Numbered from the stretch's first letter, positions 1 to 9,329 are shown. The stretch: 20,154 nt of DNA from Nemertoderma westbladi (GCA_032718475.1 JAUCBJ010001022.1:1-20154), one strand, 5' to 3'. Program-made: numbers and translations. The notes: a model not told the origin generated them from the sequence alone.

Positions 1-267
1 AAGGCATTCAGATTAGCCTACAACACTAAACTGACGCATAGGCCTACTGCATACAGTCGGACATTGTGAATAATCCGGACTGGACGAGGAAATTACTTGG
101 CTGGAATTACCATTCCAGCATTCACTCGTTGATAACGATAGGCCTAACTGGCTGACTGGATGTATATGCAGTAATTAAGCCTACATTACCTAAAGGCCTA
201 CCGGTACAGATTATCCTAAAAACTGTCAACTGTGTTCAATTTTCACTTTATTTAGCCAGTACACTGA
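1..267 (+). other. 5' leader of the gypsy element (non-coding)
   Basis: No coding frame is supported here. The stretch is AT-rich with three 'aggccta' strings and leads directly into the gag start codon at 268. I cannot identify a primer-binding site or an LTR end; both are expected further left, outside the window. It does not resemble the 3' non-coding part of the same element (5059-5485). Confidence 0.5.
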
Positions 268-2391
268 ATGGCTGAATTTAAACCCCCCAAACAGTGGGTT
301 CTCTCAGAAAACGAGACTATTACATCATTTGCCAACTGGCAAACTAATTTACAATACCACCTGTCATTATGCTCTGAGTTTGTGGCATTTATTGAGCCTA
401 ATGCCACTTGGGAAAAAATTTCTGTTACTAACCGTGGTTTATCTCCCGACCCTGATCCCAATGCTCGCAATTTCCGTACTGCAGCTCAAAAATGCCTTCA
501 ACTAAACCGCATGGTAGGGCTTATTGCTCAATTCTCACCATCTTTACTTCGGAATGATATTATCAAGAAAAGTATATCACTCACCTGGATATGGCAAAGA
601 ATTAGAAAGCACTATTCTTTCCGCCAGTCTGAGGTAAATTTTTTGAAGCTAGCATGCATTAAACGGGAAGAAAATGAACGTTATGAAACATTATATCAAC
701 GAATATCTGCCCATTTGGATGACAACCTACTAACTATTGAATCTGGTCTCCTCCATGATGGCCAAATACCCACCAATGATGAGGAAATGTCACCAACTAC
801 AGAGCGCCTAGCAGTTTATTTATGGCTTCAGCTTATTGATCCCCGACTTCCTCTTCATGTTTCTCGTGTGTTTGCACACGACCTGCAAACTAAGACATTG
901 AAGGAAATCCAACCACAGATTGTCGAGGCAGTTGATTCCCTTCTAGCTGACATGAACGCTCAAGAAGAACTGCAAGTGCACTTTTCTAGGACATCCAATC
1001 CCCGCTCAAAATTTCGACAAAAAGCTACTGGTGGTACCTATAATAAGTTTGAAAATCGTAGCCAATCTTCCAAATCCTGTTTTCTGTGTAAGAGTGCTGG
1101 CCGCACATCCCAAGGTCATGACCTATCTAGCTGTTGGTATCTATCTAAAGGGGACAAACAGGATATTGCCCGAGCATTTAATATCAATATAGAAGATGAT
1201 GATGATTCTAGTGTTCAAGTTGCTGAACTCAGTGAATCTTTAGGCCATTTACAAGTTGATGAATCCAGTTCAAATAATAAACACTCAGATCCAGGTCCAT
1301 CATTCAAACGGGTGTTATGTATGACTTCTCCATTCTTCTTTTGTTTTTTTAGACATCATAATTGCAAGGTTGTATGTGATACTGGGGCCACAGGAAATTT
1401 AGTGTCCTTATTTTTTGCAAAATCGGCTGGGATGATTATTAGGCAAACCCACCAGTCCGCAAAACAGCTTGATGGCAAAATTACGATCTGTGGTGAAGTG
1501 TCGGAAACTCTATCTTTCCGTGGTATTGATTTACACTTGGAAGCTTTGGTTTCTGAAAACATGGACTCGGACGTCCTAGGTGGTGTCCCGTTTTGTTATC
1601 GCAACAACATAGAGGTTTGTATACAGAAGCAGGAACTTAACATTCAAGGTATTATAGTGCCATATGGTGCTAAGTCTCCAGACTCCGTTTCACCTCTGTC
1701 TAACCAACCATATCTTTTACGCTGTTCCAATCCTGTTGTTTTGTTCACTGGCGATTTCTTAGAGGTTTCGGCTTCATCTATGGAGAATTTTGAAGGTGAT
1801 GTTTTTATTGAGCCACGCAATGATTCACCTAATTCTGGTATGTGGCCTCCTTTCTCAATATCTAGGGTAATTAATGGCGCAATTCGTATCCCTAACTTAT
1901 CGCCTGATCCTATCCAGCTTAAGCGCTCTCAATATTTTGCCCAACTTCGGCGGGTAACTTCAGCTGATGACATTAAATCCAATCCAACTCTTTCCAATAT
2001 TTCGACATCTCCATCTTCTACTGTAATAATGTCTTCCAAGATTCCGTATTCATCCTTAGTTACTGTTGATCCCGCAAATCAACTAAGTAGCTCACAGGTT
2101 CAAGCCTTTCGCAACCTCCACCTGGAGTATGATGAAGTGTTTAATCCTTCTATTTCCGCTTATAATGACCGTAGTGGTGTTATTCGTGCCACTGTCAACA
2201 TTGGCCCTATGTTACCACCACCTCGCAAAGGAAACATCCCATTTTACAACCACTCCAATCTTGTACAGCTACAAGAAGAAGCTGATAAGCTTGAAGAATT
2301 GGGGGTGCTAAAGAAACCAGAGAATGTTGGGATTGACGTAATCTATGTTTCTCCTAGTTTCCTTTTTAAAAAGCCAGATGGTGGGTGGTGA
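268..2391 (+). CDS. Gypsy gag-protease and start of RT, ending at an in-frame TGA
   Basis: This is the first 707 codons of the polyprotein. Residues 1 to about 260 form a gag-like region without a motif I can name. Residues 271-289 form a zinc-knuckle-like CX2CX9HX4C (longer than the classic CX2CX4HX4C), likely for RNA binding. An aspartic protease has its catalytic triad DTG at residues 371-373, after a hydrophobic strand. The last 40 residues are the RT entry region (EEADKLEELGVLKK, then SPSFLFKKPDGGW). The TGA follows GGW directly. The next codons in the same frame continue the conserved RT fingers, so this is an interruption inside RT and not a natural gag/pol boundary. The ATG at 268 is the first in frame after the leader. 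Polyprotein cleavage sites cannot be placed. Confidence 0.88.
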   Translation: MAEFKPPKQWVLSENETITSFANWQTNLQYHLSLCSEFVAFIEPNATWEKISVTNRGLSPDPDPNARNFRTAAQKCLQLNRMVGLIAQFSPSLLRNDIIKKSISLTWIWQRIRKHYSFRQSEVNFLKLACIKREENERYETLYQRISAHLDDNLLTIESGLLHDGQIPTNDEEMSPTTERLAVYLWLQLIDPRLPLHVSRVFAHDLQTKTLKEIQPQIVEAVDSLLADMNAQEELQVHFSRTSNPRSKFRQKATGGTYNKFENRSQSSKSCFLCKSAGRTSQGHDLSSCWYLSKGDKQDIARAFNINIEDDDDSSVQVAELSESLGHLQVDESSSNNKHSDPGPSFKRVLCMTSPFFFCFFRHHNCKVVCDTGATGNLVSLFFAKSAGMIIRQTHQSAKQLDGKITICGEVSETLSFRGIDLHLEALVSENMDSDVLGGVPFCYRNNIEVCIQKQELNIQGIIVPYGAKSPDSVSPLSNQPYLLRCSNPVVLFTGDFLEVSASSMENFEGDVFIEPRNDSPNSGMWPPFSISRVINGAIRIPNLSPDPIQLKRSQYFAQLRRVTSADDIKSNPTLSNISTSPSSTVIMSSKIPYSSLVTVDPANQLSSSQVQAFRNLHLEYDEVFNPSISAYNDRSGVIRATVNIGPMLPPPRKGNIPFYNHSNLVQLQEEADKLEELGVLKKPENVGIDVIYVSPSFLFKKPDGGW
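2389..2391 (+). other. In-frame TGA stop inside the RT fingers
   Basis: TGA lies between the Trp of GGW and Phe of FVTAFN, in the same frame as both flanking segments. Related RTs have a basic residue, usually Arg, at this place. CGA to TGA is a single C-to-T change at a CpG, the commonest kind of nonsense mutation in methylated genomes. No other stop occurs between 268 and 5056. Confidence 0.85.
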
Positions 2392-5058
2392 TTTGTCACA
2401 GCGTTTAATGATATTGGTCAGTACTGCCGTATATTACCATCTAAGTCTACCAAATGTGACGACGTACTCCGTCAAATTGCTTCTTGGTCATTCCTTATTG
2501 TGTCAGACCTAACCAAGAGTTTTTTCCAGATCCCAGTGGCCAAATCATCAATGCCATTTCTTGGTACAGTGACGCCATTTAAAGGTATTAGGGTCTATGC
2601 ACGCAGTGCTATGGGAATGGCCGGCTCTTCAGAGTGGCTGGATGAGCTTACCTCTCGCGTATTAGGTGATATCATTCAGTCTGGGTTTGTCTGCAAACTT
2701 GCAGATGATCTTTATATTGGAGGTACTTCCATTGCTCATCTGTTCAGCAATTGGCGCATTGTCTTAGAGAAGATGGAATTTAACAACCTACGACTTTCAG
2801 CTTCTAAAACTACCATTTGTCCAAAACAGACAATTATCCTTGGTTGGGTGTGGAATTCTGGTTCGCTATCCCTCAGTGCCCATAAAATTTCACCTCTGAT
2901 AGCTGCCATTCCACCCAAGACGTGCTCTGCCATGAGATCATTTATAGGGTCATACAAGGCTCTATCTCGGTGTATTCCTGGATATGCTTCTCTTCTATCC
3001 CCATTGGAGGATAGCATCAAAGGATTAAATGGTGGTCAGTATATTCAATGGACATCTGATCTCAAACTTAACTTCAGTAACTCTCAGGATGCATTACGTG
3101 CCCCACATGTTATCACTGTCCCTACCCCAAAAGACAGATTGGTTATTACTGTGGATGCCTCCCCTGTCAACAAAGGTCTAGGTGCCACTATGTTTGTTGT
3201 TCGCAATGATAAACGCTTGCTGGGTGGGTTCTTTAGCTTCAAGCTACGCCAACACCACCTCAACTGGCTACCATGTGAATTGGAAGGTTTGGCCATCTCC
3301 TCAGCTGTAGTACATTTTGCTCCATATATAAGGGAATCGCAATTTCCTACACAAATTCTTACCGACAACCGTCCATGTGTGCAAGCGTATCAAAAGCTTT
3401 GCAAGGGTAAATTCTCTGCATCTGCCAGGGTATCCACGTTTCTATCAACGCTAAGTGCACACAATGTGACTCTTGCGCATGTCAGGGGGAGTGATAATGT
3501 TTCCAGTGACTATTCCTCACGCCATCCTCAAGAGTGTCCTGATTCTAATTGTCAGATTTGTGTATTTGTTGAGCAGTTGGCCTTAGCTACTGTCTGTGCC
3601 ATTACCGTGCAGGATGTTCTATCTGGGTCCATTCCAATGCCATTCCTAACTTCCTCTAGCTGGCGTTCTGCCCAGCATGATTGCACCACTCTTCGAAGAG
3701 CTTATGCACACCTCAGTCAAGGAACTCGTCCATCGCGAAAAACTAGACATGCCAAAGACCTCCGATACTACTTACGGATCTGCTCAATTTCAAATGGTCT
3801 TATTGTAGTGCGCAAAAATGACCCCTTTGTTCATTTACGTGATCTCATTGTTGTACCACTCGCCTTAGTTCATGGTTTGTTGACTGCCCTACATATTCAC
3901 TTTAACCACCCTCCGAAGACACAACTTTTGAGACTGTTCAGTCGTTATTTTTGGGCTATTGGTTCATCAGATGCTATTGATTCCGTCACCAATGACTGTT
4001 CACAGTGCCTGTCTCTAAAGCAACTACCTCGGGAAATGATTGAACAATCATCCACGCCACTTGGAGAAATTCCATGTTCTTCATTTGCTTCTGATGTGAT
4101 CCGACGTCAACGACAGAAGATATTTGTTGTTTGTGATTGTTCATCCTCATTTACTTCAGCCTCGATTATTGCTGATGAAACAGCTAATGCACTTCGTTCA
4201 GCCCTCCTCATTGCTATGTTGCCTTTCTGTAGTCCCAGTTCGTTAGTCCGGATTGATGGAGCCCCAGGATTCCAGGCCTTACAGAAGGACCCCATCCTAC
4301 TACGCCATGGGATAACTTTACAGTTAGGACAGATAAAAAACATTAATAAAAACCCTGTTGGAGAAAAGTGTGTACAGGAAGTGGAACGTGAGCTCCTCCG
4401 TCACGATCCAACAGGTTCCCCAGTTACACCACTATCTTTAGCTATTGTAATCGATTCCCTTAACTCTCGGATACGTTCTCGGGGACTTTCTGCTAAGGAG
4501 CTCCTATTTCAACGGGATCAGTATACTGGTCAACAACTATATTTTGAGGATACTGATATGGCTAACATGAAGGATACTGCACGATCCAAAAGTCATATTC
4601 ATAGTGCTAAGTCAAAGGCTCGTGGTCATGGGTCCGCATCTACTCCAGATCTCAACCCAGGAAGTCTTGTGTATATTAAATCTGAGGGGAATAAATCTCA
4701 TTGTCGGGAACGCTACATTGTTTCTCGGATCGAAGGTGACCATGCGTTTGTTCAGAAGTTAACCGGCTCTCGATTTGCCTCTCGCCAGTACGAGGTTCCC
4801 TTAAAGAGTCTACTTTCCGCACATGTTGATCAAACTACCAACTACCCTTACTACGATTGGGATGCTCTTGATAATGACCAACTAGATGATTCTGAACCTG
4901 ATAATCCGCCATGTGGATCAGATGATTCATCTGATGTGTCCGATTATACTCCAGATGTAGGTGATGTTGAATTTCCTACTGCGATTCGTGACGAACTTGT
5001 TACTAGAGTTACACCTCGCTACCCGCAGCGAATTCACCGTCCACCTCAATATTATTAA
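2392..5058 (+). CDS. Gypsy reverse transcriptase, RNase H and integrase
   Basis: This is 888 codons after the TGA, in frame with gag. RT: motif A SDLTKSFFQIP (catalytic Asp codon 2506) and motif C LADDLYIGG (Asp codons 2704 and 2707). RNase H: VDASPVNKGLGA (Asp 3154), Glu in CELEG (3277-3285), TDNRP (Asp 3364) and SSDYSSRHP (Asp 3508). Integrase: an HFNH...CSQC zinc segment (about 3898-4010), then the catalytic triad Asp in SFASDV, Asp in RIDGAP (4255) and Glu in NPVGEK (4363). The last two are 36 codons apart, a D-35-E spacing. A basic and then acidic C-terminal tail follows. All catalytic residues are kept. The frame has no ATG near its start (GTG at 2500 is just a Val codon), so it needs either readthrough or the uninterrupted ancestral frame. 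Role: cDNA synthesis and integration of the element. Confidence 0.9.
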   Translation, partial: FVTAFNDIGQYCRILPSKSTKCDDVLRQIASWSFLIVSDLTKSFFQIPVAKSSMPFLGTVTPFKGIRVYARSAMGMAGSSEWLDELTSRVLGDIIQSGFVCKLADDLYIGGTSIAHLFSNWRIVLEKMEFNNLRLSASKTTICPKQTIILGWVWNSGSLSLSAHKISPLIAAIPPKTCSAMRSFIGSYKALSRCIPGYASLLSPLEDSIKGLNGGQYIQWTSDLKLNFSNSQDALRAPHVITVPTPKDRLVITVDASPVNKGLGATMFVVRNDKRLLGGFFSFKLRQHHLNWLPCELEGLAISSAVVHFAPYIRESQFPTQILTDNRPCVQAYQKLCKGKFSASARVSTFLSTLSAHNVTLAHVRGSDNVSSDYSSRHPQECPDSNCQICVFVEQLALATVCAITVQDVLSGSIPMPFLTSSSWRSAQHDCTTLRRAYAHLSQGTRPSRKTRHAKDLRYYLRICSISNGLIVVRKNDPFVHLRDLIVVPLALVHGLLTALHIHFNHPPKTQLLRLFSRYFWAIGSSDAIDSVTNDCSQCLSLKQLPREMIEQSSTPLGEIPCSSFASDVIRRQRQKIFVVCDCSSSFTSASIIADETANALRSALLIAMLPFCSPSSLVRIDGAPGFQALQKDPILLRHGITLQLGQIKNINKNPVGEKCVQEVERELLRHDPTGSPVTPLSLAIVIDSLNSRIRSRGLSAKELLFQRDQYTGQQLYFEDTDMANMKDTARSKSHIHSAKSKARGHGSASTPDLNPGSLVYIKSEGNKSHCRERYIVSRIEGDHAFVQKLTGSRFASRQYEVPLKSLLSAHVDQTTNYPYYDWDALDNDQLDDSEPDNPPCGSDDSSDVSDYTPDVGDVEFPTAIRDELVTRVTPRYPQRIHRPPQYY

Positions 5059-5485
5059 CCCAGTAAGTGACTTACATCTTCGATAGATAAACAATTTGTT
5101 TTGGTATGATAATTCAAACATGAAGAACTGGAAATGAAGGAACTAATTGCACCAGGAGTCTTTCTTATCTTTTTACTTGTTTGCTTTAAGTTAGTTTAAC
5201 TGACTTACTTTATTATTGTTTATATGTGGCCTATTAGAAATTAATGACTCAAAAGATAATAAACGTATTGCGCCAGCGCTCCGCTCACATATTTTACCTG
5301 TGCGGATATTTGTGTTTATCTGTAGGCCTACTTTGATATACCGGTTCTGTGTTTTTAGTTTGACTGTAATCAGAGTCTGTTTGTATATTTATCACTTCTG
5401 TGCTTGTATAACCCAAGGATCCACAGTCTGCTGTTTAGGCACATTATTGTTATGTTTTATTATTAATATACTGTCGCAATAATAA
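5059..5485 (+). other. 3' non-coding end of the gypsy element, probably containing the 3' LTR
   Basis: No coding sequence is supported. A purine-rich run at about 5121-5141 could be the polypurine tract, and AATAAA at 5481-5486 could serve as a polyadenylation signal. With the partner LTR outside the window the LTR limits cannot be set. The right limit is inferred from where BEL/Pao coding homology begins on the other strand (about 5486). Confidence 0.45.
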
Positions 5486-6620
5486 ATCAAAAACTACACA
5501 AATGGGTGTCGTCAAAGATTGCGGTTTAGCAACCGAATGATGTGCTAAATAGTGCACAATATGTTCAGGGGGTTGATCGGGTTCAACTGTTTCAATAAAC
5601 CCTCGGCTTAATTGGTCTTCGATGATTTAGCCGTAGCTAAGTAATAGGTTGGGTTTGTCTGATAAGCGTGACAGGAGACTATCCAACCGCCGTTTAGCGA
5701 GATTATAATTAGTTGGAAGCGTGGGATGTTCGCGTTTCCATGGTAACCTTGCATGGTATTTGCCGTTTTCGAATTTGATACCATTCTGGAACTCCTGAAG
5801 AATAGCATCCTCCGAGTCATCTATATTCTCGTATTGGATTCCAATTGAATCCAATGACCATAGTTTCTTAATTAAATCGTCGACGCTGTCTTTGTATGCT
5901 CCGTCATTGGAGCCGATTAATAACGTGGAAATGGCGTTGTAATTATCTGAATCCCCGTTAGGTTCAATTTTACCGGCCAACAGATTACCAAATAAGGAAG
6001 GAATAATACACAGTCCGCCAATCGTTTCACCAATTGGAATAAAGTTAAAGCATTGGTCTGACCCGATTAGTAGTGAGAAATCATTATTGGAATCGCTGCT
6101 AGTATCCGCCAGCTTAACGCCACGTTCTAGTAATTTATTGACAATATGAGTTCGTTGAGGCATGTATGTGGACTGAGAACTCGTCTACGACAGCGGCATG
6201 TAGACGTTTTAATCCAATTTCTGTTGATACAACAAATTCTACGATATCGCAATCCTTATAGATACCAAGTTTGTTAATTCCATCCAACCTCATGTTTATG
6301 TGACCACATACAGTTAAATGTAAGTCATTGGCAACTTTACGAGTAAGTAATGTACGCTGTGAACCGGGGTCCATTAACGCTCGGACTTCGTAAGCTCGAT
6401 TATCCCTGTAGATAATCGGTACGATAGCAGTGGGAAGAGCTGTACTGCAACCGAATTGAGGATTCGTAGTGGTCATCAATGTAGCTCCGCTAATATCAAC
6501 GTTGCAGTTTGCAGAGGATTGATCCAATATAGTTGTGACTGTAGAATCGGATGGGTTAGGGTTATTCGTAGTTTTATGAAAATGTAATGCCGTGTGATGA
6601 CGGCGATTGCACGATCAGCC
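5486..6620 (-). pseudogene. BEL/Pao second zinc knuckle, protease and pre-RT, broken
   Basis: The frame resumes beyond LINE A with SCNRRHHTALHF (second knuckle, about 6608-6570), the usual partner of the knuckle at 7718. A TGA lies just before it, where a CGA codon is plausible. The retroviral-type protease follows, with catalytic MDPGSQRTLL (about 6375-6345), in a frame open from about 6527 to 6135. A frameshift near 6160 leads to the protease C-terminal part (LLIGSDQCFNFI) and the pre-RT linker (open 6163 to 5627). A TAA at 5627-5629 breaks the frame, which then continues through EDQLSRGFIETV and HIVHYLAHHSVAKPQ to CVVFD at about 5486. At that point RT normally begins and the BEL homology ends. 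Confidence 0.8.
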
Positions 6621-6629
6621 TCGTTCGGA
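6621..6629. repeat. Target site duplication of LINE A, left copy
   Basis: The sequence tcgttcgga is identical to 7706-7714. It belongs to the BEL zinc-knuckle coding sequence that LINE A interrupted. Confidence 0.85.
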
Positions 6630-7705
6630 CATTATTGCAGCAATCAGATCAGTATACAATGGTTCAACAACATTTGTGTCTACTGTTGATGGTGACAGAA
6701 CCATTTGAAGTGTTATGGGACGTCCTCCAAGGAGACACACTTGCACCATTCTTGTTCATTATTGTGGTTGACTATGTTCTACGCATGTCCTTAGATCATC
6801 ATAATGATGATGGGGTGATGATAACTCCACCTACTGGCTCCAGAAGTCGAGGAAATCCTGCCAAGTACCTAACTGATCTAGACTTTGCTTATGACTTAGG
6901 AGTACTCTCAGAATCATTAGAGGGAGCCCAACGGCTCCACAGCTCATTAGAACATGCTGCTTCTAGTGTTGGTCTTTTTATTAACTCCAGAAAGACCAAA
7001 ATTTTGACAGTAACTTTGAAAGTCCTCAGCAAGTCTCTAATCGGATGAGCATAAGCTCAAAGGATGGTATGCTTGAGCATGTGGACGACTTCTGTTACCT
7101 GGGATCATGGATCCGGAAGTCAGGTGAGGACCTTCGAATACGTAAGGGAAAGGCATGGGCAGCCTTGAATAGGCTTTCCAGGATTTGGAAGTCACCAAGA
7201 ATTAATCGGAAACTTAAGGTCCGATTATTTAGAGCAGCAGTAGTTCCAGTACTCCTCTACGGGAGTCCATGCTGGGCTCTAACTGCTGAGGACACCAAAT
7301 CTCTGGATGGCACATTCACAAGAATGCTACGCCGGGTTCATTGTGTCAAGTACAATGCACACATCTCCAACCAGACACTATATAACATTGGAGGTGTCTC
7401 ATTGGTTCCCCCAAGCTTGACACTAGAACAAAATCGCCTCCGCTTTGCAGGACATTGCTTTCGCCATGAGGACCAGCCAGTGCATAATCTTGTACTTTGG
7501 CAGCCTCATGGAGTGAATAAGCATGGTAGACAGCCCATGCCTTTCTTGAGACGCATCTTAAAGGACACTGGCCTTGAAGATGCGGATGAACTAGCAAATG
7601 TCATGGGTGATAGGGAGTTGTGGCGGTGCAATTTTGTTGACAAGCCGGCACAGCATTCTTAAAAATGCAGCTGCAATGCAGCATGCCGATCCTAGTAGTA
7701 GTAGA
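6630..7705 (+). mobile_element. LINE copy A, 5'-truncated non-LTR retrotransposon inside BEL
   Basis: The copy aligns base by base with copy B from 'attattgcag' (6631; 18105 in B) to the shared 3' end 'gatcctagtagtagta'. It starts within the RT domain, so it is 5'-truncated, as is usual for target-primed reverse transcription. It is bounded by a 9-bp direct repeat, tcgttcgga, at 6621-6629 and 7706-7714. The BEL reading frame resumes on both sides, so insertion is certain. The family resembles RTE/CR1-like LINEs; the clade is not settled. Confidence 0.88.
6640..7662 (+). pseudogene. LINE A reverse transcriptase C-terminal part, frameshifted
   Basis: Palm motif B reads VLQGDTLAPFLFII (about 6722-6763). 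The catalytic motif C reads LDFAYDLG (about 6879), where an FADD-type sequence is expected: the first Asp has become Tyr. A 1-nt deletion near 7011 (compare 'acagttaact' in copy B with 'acagtaact' here) shifts the frame. The second half (7045-7662) is open: DDFCYLGSWIRK, a thumb region with LLYGSPCWALT, then a C-terminal region with RFAGHCFRHED and the closing GDRELWRCNFVDKP. A 2-nt loss near 6693 relative to copy B also shifts the start. The copy cannot make active enzyme. Confidence 0.82.
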
Positions 7706-7714
7706 TCGTTCGGA
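7706..7714. repeat. Target site duplication of LINE A, right copy
   Basis: A perfect second copy of tcgttcgga directly follows the LINE 3' end. Confidence 0.85.
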
Positions 7715-8948
7715 ACTCCGACATTGTAAGGCTGTATGCTTTGGTCGGAGACAATTTGTACACAAACCCAATTCGTGAGAACGTTGGTTCCGACTTTCAC
7801 CCGTAATATATTTATCGCAATTAATAACGGGATGTGTACCTTTATATAAATAACAATTCCACCTGGAAACGTTTCCCCCGGTGGCGAATGAACCCACAGT
7901 TCCTTCGGGTTTGGTTATACCATAATTACTAGATTGATTATCGTTAATTGATTTTTAAATGTTTACTTTTGTCATTCGATTTCGATCCATTCTGTCCCGA
8001 TTTTAATGTGGGTAGTATGGCCTCCTTCTCGAGTGCTTTCAACTGTTCGATTTCTTCTTGTAACGCTACCCGTAGTTCTGGAAGATTCCATGTAGTTACC
8101 TTAGATGCGCGATTAATGTTACTACGAACTATGGCTGGTAGTTTTCTGAGGATTATTGCTGCTTATACATAACCGGAATGTTCGATATCGTTATTCAAAT
8201 TCTGAATACCTCTTATATCAGCCTCGTATTTTGCTCGAAATGAGGATAAATCGGTCGATGTTGCAGCGGGTTTCTCCAAGTCAGAGATTGCATGCATACG
8301 TGCCTGCAGAATCAGATGCGGTTTACCATATGTTTCCTTTAGCAACACAATCGCTTCCTCGTAATCCTCATCGGTTAGTTAAATCTCCGAAATTAATTGC
8401 AAGGCTTCCCCCTTCAGTTGGCCCTTTAAATAATCGAATTTATTTCCTCCGGATAAATCGGGTCGGTTGTGGACTGAATTCTGAAAACGGACCCAAAAGT
8501 TGGGCCATTCTAACGCAGTGCCATCAAACAATGGAAGTTTTAGTTGTGGAAGTTTCTGGTGGAACTCCATACCGTTGCGAAGATTGGCTGAAAAACCCGT
8601 TGTATTTGCAGCCGACATGTTGAAATTGACGTTGGATGAGGAGACGTGCATTCGACCTTCCACACATTGTAGGATGTCGCAAATGCCTCCCATAAAATCC
8701 GAGGCTACGGCTAGCTCGTGTTCCAAATCCGATTCGGTATCGGTATCGATTAGAAGTTCTATTTCCTCGTCAAGTTTCCCTAATTTATCTCGTTGTGCAC
8801 ATAATTGCATATACCTTTTGGATAGGCCTACCGCTACCGGTACCTGAGCATCAGGTCTGATAAGTTCCTCGATTTCGTTAATCAGTCGCCTTGCCAAGCC
8901 ACGGTGGCCTTTTCGGCGTTGATGTAGCGATTCCCACATATCCGACAT
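7715..8948 (-). pseudogene. BEL/Pao gag with zinc knuckle, broken
   Basis: The start is ATG at 8948, soon after the primer site. An N-terminal helical, charged region is followed by the diagnostic LPLFDGTALEWPNFWVRF and the sequence NKFDYLKGQLKGEAL (about 8520-8390), the BEL/Pao gag core. The frame is cut by stops near 8377 and 8160, each followed in the same frame by recognisable gag (TDEDYEEAIVLLKETYG; AAIILRKLPAIVRS). A later frameshift leads into the zinc-knuckle part (about 7830-7718), with CTNCLRPKHTALQC (CX2CX4HX4C) preceded by a second Cys-rich segment. LINE A enters just after it. As nucleocapsid it would package element RNA; here it is non-functional. Confidence 0.82.
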
Positions 8949-8971
8949 CGAATTAGTGACGCTTTCACTAT

Positions 8972-8987
8972 CCGGGTCCAGGCACCA
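8972..8987 (-). promoter_or_regulatory. Probable tRNA primer-binding site of the BEL/Pao element
   Basis: The minus strand reads TGGTGCCTGGACCCGG, 3 bases inside the LTR end. It begins TGG, complementary to a tRNA CCA end, and resembles the TGGTGCC...CCGG sites I know from BEL/Pao elements. The priming tRNA is not identified. Confidence 0.55.
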
Positions 8988-8990
8988 AAA

Positions 8991-9329
8991 TGTCGAGGAG
9001 TGGGGGTGTTTGCGGTAATGTCTTGAGGAATGTTAATCCCATGTTTTGCGTTGTGTTTCGTTGGGAAAAGAAATGTTAATTCTCTTCATAATCATATAAT
9101 ACGTACATTTAAAATAGTAAGAGGTAGTAATTAACATTGAAGAAGTACATAGCACACATGCAGATTGACTGACATTGTCAACTGAACGGCAGAAAAAGGC
9201 CTATACATACAGCAGAAGAGGTACCGGAACTTCCAGTGAACAATTACGGTAGCAACTACAGACTAACTGAATAAGTATAGTATACTTTTACACAATTAAA
9301 GTTATACATACAGTATAAAATTTACGACA
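8991..9329 (-). repeat. BEL/Pao 5' LTR (339 bp)
   Basis: On the plus strand it starts TGTCGAGGAG and ends TTTACGACA, giving a terminal TGTCG...CGACA inverted repeat as expected of an LTR with TG...CA ends. The inner end lies directly beside the primer-site-like stretch. Outside the other end (9330), LINE G protein-coding sequence starts at once, which supports this boundary independently. The 5 bp just outside (GTGTC) are the expected target duplication; its partner is outside the window. The second LTR is not available for comparison. Confidence 0.75.

Larger units (their letters stand above)
1..5485 (+). mobile_element. Ty3/gypsy-type LTR retrotransposon, nearly intact coding region
   Basis: The element has one continuous reading frame (268-5058) ordered gag, protease, reverse transcriptase, RNase H, integrase, which is the Ty3/gypsy order. 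It is broken only by TGA at 2389-2391. Its right end meets decayed BEL/Pao coding sequence of opposite orientation at about 5486, so it probably inserted into that BEL copy. The 5' LTR is not visible: positions 1-267 do not repeat anything in 5059-5485, so the left LTR should lie before the window. There is no room for an envelope gene after integrase (stop at 5058, element end by about 5485). Seen: frame and motifs. Inferred: element limits and insertion history. The exact clade within Ty3/gypsy is not recognised. Confidence 0.85.
5486..9329 (-). mobile_element. Decayed BEL/Pao LTR retrotransposon, 5' two-thirds, interrupted by LINE A
   Basis: Read on the minus strand, the order is LTR (9329-8991), primer-site-like stretch, gag, zinc knuckles, [LINE A at 7705-6630], protease, pre-RT, start of RT, then an abrupt end at about 5486 next to the gypsy element. 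The order and motifs match the BEL/Pao superfamily (gag of the 'LPLFDGTALEWPNFW' type, paired zinc knuckles, MDPGSQ protease, VHYL/VVFD pre-RT). Several in-frame stops and at least two frameshifts show it is dead. The rest of pol and the 3' LTR are not in the window and should lie left of the gypsy element. Confidence 0.85.

Noticed and set aside
2389-2391. TGA as programmed readthrough or selenocysteine codon
   Set aside because: It lies inside the conserved RT fingers and not at a gag/pol border, no stimulatory context is evident, and a CGA-to-TGA change is the simpler account.
5216-5482. 88-residue hydrophobic open frame
   Set aside because: It lies in the AT-rich probable LTR of the gypsy element, its composition is what translated AT-rich DNA gives, and it matches no family.
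5059-5485. Envelope gene after integrase, which would make it an endogenous retrovirus
   Set aside because: There are only about 430 bp before the junction with BEL, with no open frame having a signal peptide or transmembrane pattern of an envelope protein.
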